64,000 bases of DNA from Sphingomonas montanisoli (lineage in GTDB: Bacteria > Pseudomonadota > Alphaproteobacteria > Sphingomonadales > Sphingomonadaceae): NCBI RefSeq assembly GCF_008274695.1, contig NZ_VTOU01000001.1, forward strand, positions 806,001-870,000. The letters run 5' to 3'. The position numbers were made by a program, and so were the translations under genes. This document shows positions 8,409-15,379 of this stretch, one piece after another; position 1 is the first letter of the stretch; the number at the start of each line of letters is the position of its first letter. Below the pieces are notes generated by a model, which worked only from the letters and a program-made list of their open reading frames with translations, did no database searches and had not been told where the DNA came from.

Positions 8409-9557
8409 TCAGAGCGGCTTCGCGTAGATCCGATAGACCTTGTTCACCGTCGCATCGATCGCCTCGGCGATCGATCGCATGCCCTGATTGTCGTCGAGCA
8501 CCCAGCTGATCTCGCCCCGCGACGCGCCGAATTTCGCCACCGCATCGCGCCGGATATATTCGATCATCATGAAGGCGAGCTGGCTCGCCAGGCGGGTCGC
8601 CTGCAACTTCTTGACCACGCCCATCAACGGCACGCGCATCGTGCGCACCTGCGGCTTGCGCAGCCGATGGAGCAGCTTGATCCAGTTGAACGGGAACAGC
8701 CGCCCGTTCAGGTCGCGGGTCAGTTCGTTCAGGTCGGGCCACGTCATCATGAACGCCACCGGCTCGCCATCGACTTCGGCGACGCGGATCAGATCCTCGA
8801 ACACGATCGGGCGCAGCTTCTTGCCGGTATGCGCGATCTCGCTGGCCGTGATCGGGACGAAGCCCCAATTGTCGGACCATGCTTCGTTCAGGATGGAAAG
8901 GATCAGCGTGGCTTCGGCGTCGAACTTCGACTTGTCCACCCGGCGGATGCGGATGCGCGCGTTGCGCTCGCCCGACTGGATGATCCGCTGCACGAGCGGC
9001 GGAAATTCCCGGACGATGTCGAGGTCATAGGCCAGCAGATCCTTGATCCCGCCATAGCCCAGCGCCTCGATCCAGCCCTGATAGGCCGGATTGTTATGCC
9101 CCATCTCCACCGTCGGCGGATGATCGTGCCCCTGGACCAGCAGGCCGGGCTTCTCCCACATCGAATTGCTGATCGGCGCCATGACGCTGGTCATGTTCAT
9201 GCCGCGCAGCCAATCCTCGGCGGCGCGGATCAGCGCGTGGGCGACCTCCTCGCTCTCCGCCTCCAGCATACCCCATTGGCCGATGCCGGGTCCGCCGCCC
9301 TGTTCGGGGGACATGGTGAGGATCAGACGATCGATATGCGCCGAGATGCGCCCAACCAGCTTGCCGTCACGCTCGGCCAGATAGAGCTGCTGGTCGGCAT
9401 GTTCGTAGAAGGGGTTCTTGCCCGGCGTGACGAGCTCGAGCGCCTCCATGCGCAGCGGCGGCACCCAATTGGGATCGCCGGCATTCAGCGTGAACTCGAC
9501 CTCGACGAACCTCTTGCGGTCCGCCTTGCTGCTGATGGGACGAATCTGGAGCGGCAT
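8409..9557 (-). CDS. GNAT-fold acyltransferase, candidate bacterial ceramide synthase (bCerS)
   Basis: 382 residues from the ATG at 9557. It belongs to the large GNAT-like family often mis-annotated 'dATP pyrophosphohydrolase', with an N-terminus RPISSKADRKRFVEVEF and internal blocks DPNWVPPLR, GKNPFYEHAD, RDGKLVGRISA and MWEKPGLLVQGHDHPPTV. The Caulobacter ceramide synthase identified next to spt belongs to this family. bCerS N-acylates the sphingoid base to (dihydro)ceramide. The gene sits 8 kb from spt and overlaps the start of the upstream hydroxylase gene by 1 nt (TGATG), forming an operon with LptF/G-like permeases. The ceramide synthase role is inferred from family and context; another amine acyltransfer is possible. 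Confidence 0.7.
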   Translation of the reverse strand: MPLQIRPISSKADRKRFVEVEFTLNAGDPNWVPPLRMEALELVTPGKNPFYEHADQQLYLAERDGKLVGRISAHIDRLILTMSPEQGGGPGIGQWGMLEAESEEVAHALIRAAEDWLRGMNMTSVMAPISNSMWEKPGLLVQGHDHPPTVEMGHNNPAYQGWIEALGYGGIKDLLAYDLDIVREFPPLVQRIIQSGERNARIRIRRVDKSKFDAEATLILSILNEAWSDNWGFVPITASEIAHTGKKLRPIVFEDLIRVAEVDGEPVAFMMTWPDLNELTRDLNGRLFPFNWIKLLHRLRKPQVRTMRVPLMGVVKKLQATRLASQLAFMMIEYIRRDAVAKFGASRGEISWVLDDNQGMRSIAEAIDATVNKVYRIYAKPL

Positions 9558-10321
9558 CAGTGCTGGATGCGGCTGCTCGGATGACCCGTGGCGACCCCGC
9601 CCGAAAGCTGCGCGACCCATGGATAGCGCTCCGCGACCTGGGGGGTGTAGCCCAGATTGAAGACCGTTTCGGACTTCTTCGCCTTCTCGATCTTCTCGTA
9701 ATAGGTGCCGAACAGGCGATCCCAGAAATAATTGGTGATGCCGAAATTACCGCGCTCGTCATGGAAATGGTGCGCCATGTGGCGCGCCTTCATATCGACG
9801 ATCATCTTCATCTTCGGCTTGTAGGCCAGGTGCTGGATGCAGTGGAAGAATTCGTACACGCAGGTCGTGATCAGGCCGGTCGCGAAGGCCGCCAGCGCCG
9901 CGCCGGTGCCGCCCAGCGCATAGCCGATCGGCGCGGTCGCGATGGCGATCGTCGGCAGCGTGGTGTGCAGCGCGCCGAACAGGATCTCCAGACGGTTCGG
10001 ATCCTGATGATGATCGTAATGGATCCGCTTCCACGTCGCGGCCAGCATCGGCACCTTGTACATCCACTGGCTGTGCAGCACCCAGCGGTGCAGGCAGTAC
10101 CAGACCAGCGGATAGACGAAGATCGAGATGCCGATCGCCGCCAGCGTCGGCAGCGGCGCCGACGGATAGACGAAGAAAAGCCCGATCGCGATCGCAGCCG
10201 ACAGCAGATAGCCGATGATCGCCGGATATTGGAAATAGGCGATCCAGAGCTGCTTGAGCGTCATCCGGTCCAGATGATGCTCCTTGGACCAGAAGGATGG
10301 CTTGGCGGTCGAAAGCTTCAC
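9557..10321 (-). CDS. Sterol desaturase/fatty acid hydroxylase family membrane protein
   Basis: 254 residues with at least four hydrophobic segments and a complete set of di-iron histidine boxes: HRWVLH (78-83), HYDHH (101-105), HCIQH (160-164) and HMAHH (181-185). The C-terminal GNFGITNYFWDRLFGTYY is also typical. Family members hydroxylate or desaturate lipid chains in the membrane. It is coupled to the ceramide-synthase candidate and downstream of the LptF/G-like genes, so a ceramide or its 2-hydroxy-acyl chain is the most economical substrate (inference). Carotenoid hydroxylases share the fold and are the main alternative. Confidence 0.8.
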   Translation of the reverse strand: MKLSTAKPSFWSKEHHLDRMTLKQLWIAYFQYPAIIGYLLSAAIAIGLFFVYPSAPLPTLAAIGISIFVYPLVWYCLHRWVLHSQWMYKVPMLAATWKRIHYDHHQDPNRLEILFGALHTTLPTIAIATAPIGYALGGTGAALAAFATGLITTCVYEFFHCIQHLAYKPKMKMIVDMKARHMAHHFHDERGNFGITNYFWDRLFGTYYEKIEKAKKSETVFNLGYTPQVAERYPWVAQLSGGVATGHPSSRIQH

Positions 10322-10420
10322 TAGATGTTCCTCGGCGACGCCTGCATCCGCGCGCAGGCTTCCATATTGGGGGAAGCCAATGGCTTGGCAATAAGGCGGA
10401 TTTGCGACCGACCTATGTTC

Positions 10421-10449
10421 CTTATCCTCCCCCGCCAGGGAGAGGATGA
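10421..10449. repeat. Half copy of the CTCCCCCGCCAGGG palindromic repeat
   Basis: TTATCCTCCCCCGCCAGGGA followed by GAGGAT corresponds to one arm of the long inverted repeats at 15248, 19113 and 45314. It lies just beyond the lptG-like stop codon. Confidence 0.6.
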
Positions 10450-10454
10450 CGTTG

Positions 10455-11555
10455 CTACTCCTCCGTCCGGATCAGGACGGTTTCGCCGATCAGCAGGAAC
10501 AGCAGGAACGGCGCCCACGCGGCCAGGATAGGCGGATAGGCGCCAAGATTGCCCATCGCGAGCGCGAAATTATCGGCCACGAAATAAGCAAAGCCCAGCG
10601 CCATGCCGATCACCGCGCGGATGAACAGCCGCCCCGATCGCGCAAGGCCGAACGCCGCGACGCCCGCCAGCAACGGCATCAGCACCGCCGACAGCGGCCC
10701 CGAAATCTTGTGCCACATATTGGCTTCCAGCGTGCCGGTCGGCCGCCCCGCGGCGTCGAGATCGGCGATCGCGTCGCGCAGGGCGGGCAGCGACTTGGCG
10801 TTGGGATCGACCGCCGCCAGCGTGAAGCGATCGGGCGTCACGCCCTTGGCGAAGTCGAAATAAGGCAGCTTCTCGGTCACGCCGCGCTTCACGTCGAATC
10901 GCGTCACGTCGCTGACCCGCCAGCCGCCCGAAATCTGGATCGCGCGCGCGCCCTTGATGATCGACAACAATGTGCCGCCGTCGCGATCGTAGATCGATAC
11001 GCCGTCGAGCCGCGTCGCCGCACCCCGTCCGCTGGCGCTGTTCGCGTGAACCAGATCGTCGCCATCGCGCACCCAGACATTCGCGACGACGCCGCGATCG
11101 ACCGGGATCGGCCCGTAATTGGCGTTCTGCCACGCGGTCAGCGTCGCGGTGGAGCGCGCCACCACACGCTCGTTGAACGCGAAGCTGAGCGCGGCCACGC
11201 CGATGCTCGCCAGCACCAGCGGCGCCAGGATCTGGTGCGCCGAGACGCCCGCCGCCTTCATCGAGATGATCTCGCTGTTCTGGTTCAGCGTGACGAGCGT
11301 GATCAGCGTGCCCAGCAATGCCGCAAAGGGCAGGAAGCGCTGGACGATCTGCGGCACGCGCAGCGTGGTATAGACCCACAGTTCATGGTCGCCATTGCCC
11401 GGCCACGCGAGAATATCCCCCGATTCCCCGAGCAGATCGAGCGCCATCAGCACGATCACCAGCGCCGCCAGCACCGCGGCCGACCGCACCAGGAACATGC
11501 GCATCATGTAGAAGGTCAGCGTGCGCGACGTGAAGAAGTTGAGGTTGAGCTTCAT
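10455..11555 (-). CDS. LptF/LptG-family permease (LptG-like)
   Basis: 366 residues with the YjgP/YjgQ topology: two N-terminal transmembrane helices (FLVRSAAVLAALVIVLMALDL and a second near residue 65), a large periplasmic beta-jellyroll domain, and further helices at the C-terminus (LSAVLMPLLAGVAAFGLA, IRAVIGMALGFAYFVAD, PFLLFLLIGETVLI). LptFG with LptB2 extract lipopolysaccharide from the inner membrane. Start at 11555 (MKLNLNFFTSRTL), where it overlaps the lptF-like stop by 4 nt. It precedes the hydroxylase and ceramide-synthase candidate genes, so it may serve sphingolipids rather than LPS. The Lpt family call is firm; the cargo is inference. Confidence 0.85.
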   Translation of the reverse strand: MKLNLNFFTSRTLTFYMMRMFLVRSAAVLAALVIVLMALDLLGESGDILAWPGNGDHELWVYTTLRVPQIVQRFLPFAALLGTLITLVTLNQNSEIISMKAAGVSAHQILAPLVLASIGVAALSFAFNERVVARSTATLTAWQNANYGPIPVDRGVVANVWVRDGDDLVHANSASGRGAATRLDGVSIYDRDGGTLLSIIKGARAIQISGGWRVSDVTRFDVKRGVTEKLPYFDFAKGVTPDRFTLAAVDPNAKSLPALRDAIADLDAAGRPTGTLEANMWHKISGPLSAVLMPLLAGVAAFGLARSGRLFIRAVIGMALGFAYFVADNFALAMGNLGAYPPILAAWAPFLLFLLIGETVLIRTEE

Positions 11556-12757
11556 GCCGGCAGATACCTGCGAACCGCCTTGAACCAGCGCATCAGCATC
11601 TTGAGCCCCTTGTCGGCGACACGCTCCAGCGCGCCGATCGGCTGCCCGCCCGGCACGAAGGCGATCGTGCGGAACATCCACCACGTCAGCGCCCCGAAGG
11701 CGAGGAACGGCACCCACAAGGCGATGATCGGATCGATCCGGCCCAGTGCGGCGACAGAGGCGGCATATTCGTTGATCTTGTGCTGCGTCACCAGCAGCAC
11801 GATCGACACGAATACGCCCAGCGCCGAGGACGATCGCTTTGGCGGGATCGCGAGCGCCAGCGACAGCATCGGCAGCAGGAACATCGTCGCCACCTCGACC
11901 AGGCGGAAATGATATTCGGCGCGATATTCGGCCTTCACCTTCGCGGGCGTGCGATCGTCATGGGCGACCCGCGCCAGTTCGGGGATCGTCATTTCCAGAT
12001 CGCGGCCGCCCCGCTGGCGGAACGCCTCCATCTTCGGCAGATCGATCGGCAGATCGTGCCCGACGAAGCTCAGGACGCGCGGCTCCTTGAAGTTCGGCGC
12101 GTCGTGGACGAGCACGCCGTTGCGCAGGCGCAGGATGATCGTGTCGGGATCGTCGGTCGCCAGGAACTGGCCATGCTCGGCGGTGACCGCCAGGTTCTTG
12201 CCGTCCTTGGAGTCGTTCATCACGAAGATGCCCGAAAGCTCGCGCCCGCCGTCACGGCTATCCTCGATGCGAACGGTCAGCCCCTTGCCCAGCTTGGTGA
12301 ACTCGCCGACCTTGATCGACGCGCCCAGCGCGCCAGACCGCAGTTCGAACCGTATGCCTTCATAGGCATAGCGCGAATAAGGCTGGATGAAGCCGACGAT
12401 CGCCAGGTTGAGCAGCGCCAGCGCGATCGCATAGGCATACGGCACGCGCAGCAGGCGGACATAGCCCATGCCGACCCCGCGCATCACGTCCAGCTCCGAC
12501 GACATGGCCAGGCGCCGGAAGGCGAGCAGGCAGCCCAGCATCAGCCCGATCGGGATACCCAGCGACATATATTCGGGAATCAGGTTGGCGAGCATCCGCC
12601 ACACCACGCTGACCGGGCCGCCTTCCTGAACCACGAACTGGAACAGGCGCAGCATCTTGTCGAGCGTGAGCAGCATGGCCGCGATCACCAGCGTCGCGAT
12701 GAGCGGCGTGGCGATCAACCTGGCCAGATAACGGTCGGTTAGCGTGCCAAATCTCAA
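11552..12757 (-). CDS. LptF/LptG-family permease (LptF-like)
   Basis: 401 residues, the same architecture as its neighbour: N-terminal RYLARLIATPLIATLVIAAM, the amphipathic stretch FVVQEGGPVSVVWRMLANLIPEY, the cytoplasmic coupling region (AFRRLAMSSELDVMRGVGMG), a periplasmic domain (ELSGIFVMNDSKDG) and C-terminal helices (MFLLPMLSLALAIP, ALWVPFLAFGALTWWMF). First gene of a four-gene minus-strand unit with the lptG-like, hydroxylase and GNAT genes, each join overlapping or short. Divergent from the DUF2141 gene, with 119 nt between starts. No lptB, lptC or lptA is in the window. Confidence 0.85.
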   Translation of the reverse strand: MRFGTLTDRYLARLIATPLIATLVIAAMLLTLDKMLRLFQFVVQEGGPVSVVWRMLANLIPEYMSLGIPIGLMLGCLLAFRRLAMSSELDVMRGVGMGYVRLLRVPYAYAIALALLNLAIVGFIQPYSRYAYEGIRFELRSGALGASIKVGEFTKLGKGLTVRIEDSRDGGRELSGIFVMNDSKDGKNLAVTAEHGQFLATDDPDTIILRLRNGVLVHDAPNFKEPRVLSFVGHDLPIDLPKMEAFRQRGGRDLEMTIPELARVAHDDRTPAKVKAEYRAEYHFRLVEVATMFLLPMLSLALAIPPKRSSSALGVFVSIVLLVTQHKINEYAASVAALGRIDPIIALWVPFLAFGALTWWMFRTIAFVPGGQPIGALERVADKGLKMLMRWFKAVRRYLPA

Positions 12758-12876
12758 CTTTTAGACGCCTCATGACCATGTTCTGGCCGCAATCGCGACC
12801 CATCTGTCGACTCATGGAGGCGAGTGCCGGCCATGCGCTTCGAGCGCGGGCTATAGCCTCCGGGAGTTGAGAGGTC

Positions 12877-13404
12877 ATGTCGAAACTTGCACGCGGAGTG
12901 ATGGGAGCGGTGATCGCGGTGGCTGGCGCCATCGGCGTCGGCCTTCCCGCGCATGCCGCCATCCTCGGTCCCGAGGCCGCCGCTTGCGCGCCCGGTGCCA
13001 ACCGCCCCGCTCTGCTGGTCAGCATCGACGGGTTCAAGGCGCGCACGGGCGACCTCAGGGTCCAGCTCTATGGCGCCAACCCCGAAGACTTCCTGGCCAA
13101 GGGCAAGAAAATGAAGCGGATCGAACTGCCCGTCACCCCCAGTGGGGTGATGGAGGTGTGCGTGGCGCTGCCCGCACCCGGCGATTATGCGATCGCGGTC
13201 CGCCACGATGTCGACGGCAGCGGGAAGTCGAACTGGAATGACGGCGGCGGCTTCTCGCGCAATCCGCGACTGTCGCTGCTCTCGCTCAAGCCCGATTACG
13301 ACAAGGTGGTGATCCGCACCGAAAATGGCGTGCGTCGTGTGCCCGTGACGATGCAATATCGGCAGGGCTTCTCGATCGGCCCCGTCGCCATGGCGTCTCG
13401 TTGA
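12877..13404 (+). CDS. DUF2141 family secreted protein
   Basis: 175 residues with a signal peptide (VMGAVIAVAGAIGVGLPAHA). The mature part carries DUF2141 signatures: VSIDGFKARTGDLRVQLYG, LPAPGDYAIAVRHDVDGSGK and GGGFSRNP. The fold is probably a periplasmic beta-sandwich, and its function is unknown. Its stop shares one base with the start of the lipid kinase gene (TGATG), so it is the leader gene of a three-gene unit with the kinase and the Tam41-like gene. That coupling makes a role in sphingolipid handling at the cell envelope plausible. GAGAGG lies just upstream of the ATG. Confidence 0.85.
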   Translation: MSKLARGVMGAVIAVAGAIGVGLPAHAAILGPEAAACAPGANRPALLVSIDGFKARTGDLRVQLYGANPEDFLAKGKKMKRIELPVTPSGVMEVCVALPAPGDYAIAVRHDVDGSGKSNWNDGGGFSRNPRLSLLSLKPDYDKVVIRTENGVRRVPVTMQYRQGFSIGPVAMASR

Positions 13405-14369
13405 TGGTCGAAGTCGCGCTTCTTTCGAACCCGCGATCGACGGGCAACAAGCATCTGTTGCCGCGGGTGCGCAGCTTCTGCGCCCAGCATAGCGAGATTT
13501 TCCACTACGAGGTCGAAAGCGTCGAGCAGATCGGCGAGGCGCTGCGCACGATCGCGCGGGTGAAGCCCAAGGTGCTGGTCGTCAATGGCGGCGACGGCAC
13601 GGTGCAGGCCGCGCTGACCGAACTTTATCTCGGTGGCCATTTCGATGGATCGCCGCCCCCGGTCGCGGTGCTGCCCAACGGCAAGACCAACCTGATCGCG
13701 CTCGATCTCGGCGCGGTCGGCGATCCGATCGATGCGCTCAAGCGCGTGCTGGAGATCGCCCGCAGCGACATGGGCGACCATGTCGTCGTGCGCGAACTGA
13801 TCGCGCTGTCGGGGCATGAGACCGGCAAGCCGGTGCTGGGCATGTTCCTGGGCGGTGCGGGGCTGGCCGACTCGATCCTCTATTGCCGCAACAAGATCTA
13901 CCCGCTGGGCCTGCCCAACGGATTGAGCCACGTGCTGACGGCGCTGGCCGTGATCGTCACGCTCGTCCTCAACATTTCCGCCGCCTTCCTGCCGCCGCGT
14001 GCGACGCAGATGAAGGTGACGATGGTTCGTCAGGGCCAGTTGCAGGGCAAGTTCGCGGTGCTGATCGTTACCACGCTTCACCGCCTCCTGCTGGGCAGCG
14101 ATCTGGGCCGGACGACCAACGGCATGCTGCAGATGATCGCAGTCGAACAGCGCCCGATGGCGCTCGTCCGCGCGATCGGCGCGGGCCTGTTCGGCCTGTT
14201 CGGGCGCAACCGCATCAACGGCGTCCATATCGAACAGGGCGACGAGATCCGCATCGAAGGCGACCGTTCCAGCGTGATCCTCGACGGCGAGATCTTCCAG
14301 CCGATCGCTGGCGGCGCGCTGACGCTCCGCCCCACCGCGCCGGTTTCGTTCGTCAAGCTCGCGGCCTGA
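13404..14369 (+). CDS. Diacylglycerol-kinase-family lipid kinase, candidate ceramide kinase
   Basis: 321 residues from the ATG at 13404 (a TTG codon lies just before it). The DAGK catalytic signature VVNGGDGT (about 59-66) and the nucleotide-loop block VAVLPNGKTNLIA (about 87-98) are present. The second block has GKTN rather than the more usual GTxN. A hydrophobic stretch at about 176-195 is unusual for soluble DgkB/YegS-type kinases and could anchor it to the membrane. Family members phosphorylate diacylglycerol, sphingoid bases or ceramide; a Caulobacter homologue in its sphingolipid cluster (CpgB) was reported as a ceramide kinase. Coupled on both sides to DUF2141 and the Tam41-like gene. 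Substrate assignment is inference. Confidence 0.75.
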   Translation: MVEVALLSNPRSTGNKHLLPRVRSFCAQHSEIFHYEVESVEQIGEALRTIARVKPKVLVVNGGDGTVQAALTELYLGGHFDGSPPPVAVLPNGKTNLIALDLGAVGDPIDALKRVLEIARSDMGDHVVVRELIALSGHETGKPVLGMFLGGAGLADSILYCRNKIYPLGLPNGLSHVLTALAVIVTLVLNISAAFLPPRATQMKVTMVRQGQLQGKFAVLIVTTLHRLLLGSDLGRTTNGMLQMIAVEQRPMALVRAIGAGLFGLFGRNRINGVHIEQGDEIRIEGDRSSVILDGEIFQPIAGGALTLRPTAPVSFVKLAA

Positions 14370-14373
14370 TCTT

Positions 14374-15243
14374 GTGACATCCCCCCTCTCCGCTCTGGTC
14401 GCGGAGGAGCTGGCCCTGCCCGTCGAACCGGCCGTGAGCGCGATGGCGGCGGCGATTGCCGCACGTTATCCGCACGCCGCACGCGCCGTTCTTTTCTACG
14501 GATCGTGCCTGCGCGAGACGCGGCTCGACGGGCTGATGCTCGATTTCTACCTGATCGTGTCGGATTATCGCGCGGCCTATGGTGGCGGCTGGCTCGCCTG
14601 GGCGAATGCGCAGATCCCGCCCAACGTCTTTCCGTTCGAACATGACGGCCTCATCGCCAAATATGCGGTGTTGAGCGAAGCCGACTTCGCCGCGCTCAAC
14701 CGCGCGCCAGCGTCGAGCGTGTCGGTGTGGGCGCGCTTCGCGCAGCCCTCGCGGCTGGCGTGGGCCGCCGACGATGCGGCGCGCGGGACGGCGGTGGCGG
14801 CGATATCGCAGGCGCCCGTCACCTTGTTCGCGCTCACCCTGCCGATGGCGACGAACGATAATCCGCTCGATATCTGGCGGCAGGGCTTTGCACTCACTTA
14901 TGGCGCCGAGCTTCGCGCCGAACGCAAGGGCCGCAACAACAGCGTCATCGATGCCGACCCCGATCGCTATGCCCGCTTCGGCGCCGCCGCCCTTGCAATT
15001 GCGAAGCCGATCGCCGACGCCCCCCGCCGCTGGCCGCGCCTGCAGCGCCACGGCAAGCTGCTCACCCTCGCCCGCCTCGCCAAGGCGACGACCACCTATG
15101 CCGGCGGGATCGATTATCTCGCGTGGAAGATCAACCGCCACGCCGACGCCGCCATCACCATCCGCCCCTGGCAACGCCGCTGGCCGATCCTGGGCGCGAT
15201 CAGCCTGTTGCCGAAGCTGCTGATGAAGGGTTCGGTGCGCTAA
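14374..15243 (+). CDS. Tam41-like nucleotidyltransferase (phosphatidate-cytidylyltransferase-like)
   Basis: 289 residues beginning with GTG, 4 nt after the kinase stop. The signature VLFYGSCLRETRLDG (GS at 43-44), LMLDFYLIV (D57) and IAKYAVLS resemble the conserved blocks of mitochondrial Tam41 (YGSGV..., M[ID]DF, KYGV). Tam41 is a nucleotidyltransferase-fold CDP-diacylglycerol synthase unrelated to CdsA. A shortened lipid-binding C-terminal half follows, ending in a basic, probably membrane-associated helix. Next to a lipid kinase, it could activate a lipid phosphate (phosphatidate or ceramide-1-phosphate) to its CDP derivative. This is the best function I can propose; an unrelated nucleotidyltransferase is the alternative. 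Confidence 0.55.
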   Translation: MTSPLSALVAEELALPVEPAVSAMAAAIAARYPHAARAVLFYGSCLRETRLDGLMLDFYLIVSDYRAAYGGGWLAWANAQIPPNVFPFEHDGLIAKYAVLSEADFAALNRAPASSVSVWARFAQPSRLAWAADDAARGTAVAAISQAPVTLFALTLPMATNDNPLDIWRQGFALTYGAELRAERKGRNNSVIDADPDRYARFGAAALAIAKPIADAPRRWPRLQRHGKLLTLARLAKATTTYAGGIDYLAWKINRHADAAITIRPWQRRWPILGAISLLPKLLMKGSVR

Positions 15244-15247
15244 CTTC

Positions 15248-15378
15248 TTATCCTCCCCCGCCAGGGGGAGGTGTCAGCGCAAGCTGACGGAGGGGGAGGA
15301 CGGCGGCTCATTCGAGTTGGTCGCTGACCTCCCCCTCCGTCGCCTTCGGCGCCACCCCCCCCTGGCGGGGGAGGAATA
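15248..15378. repeat. Long inverted repeat, CCTCCCCCGCCAGGGGGAGG family (copy 1)
   Basis: Two arms, TTATCCTCCCCCGCC...GGAGG and its reverse complement (CCTGGCGGGGGAGGAATAA), flank inner stems built from TCAGCGCAAGCTGACGGAGG and CCTCCGTCGCCTTCGGCG. The element fills the gap between two convergent genes and could act as a bidirectional transcript end. Related copies at 19113 and 45314. Confidence 0.8.
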
Positions 15379-15379
15379 A

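Noticed and set aside
15248-15378. CRISPR-like repeats
   Set aside because: Each element is one inverted repeat, not a series of equal direct repeats with spacers, and no cas genes are present.
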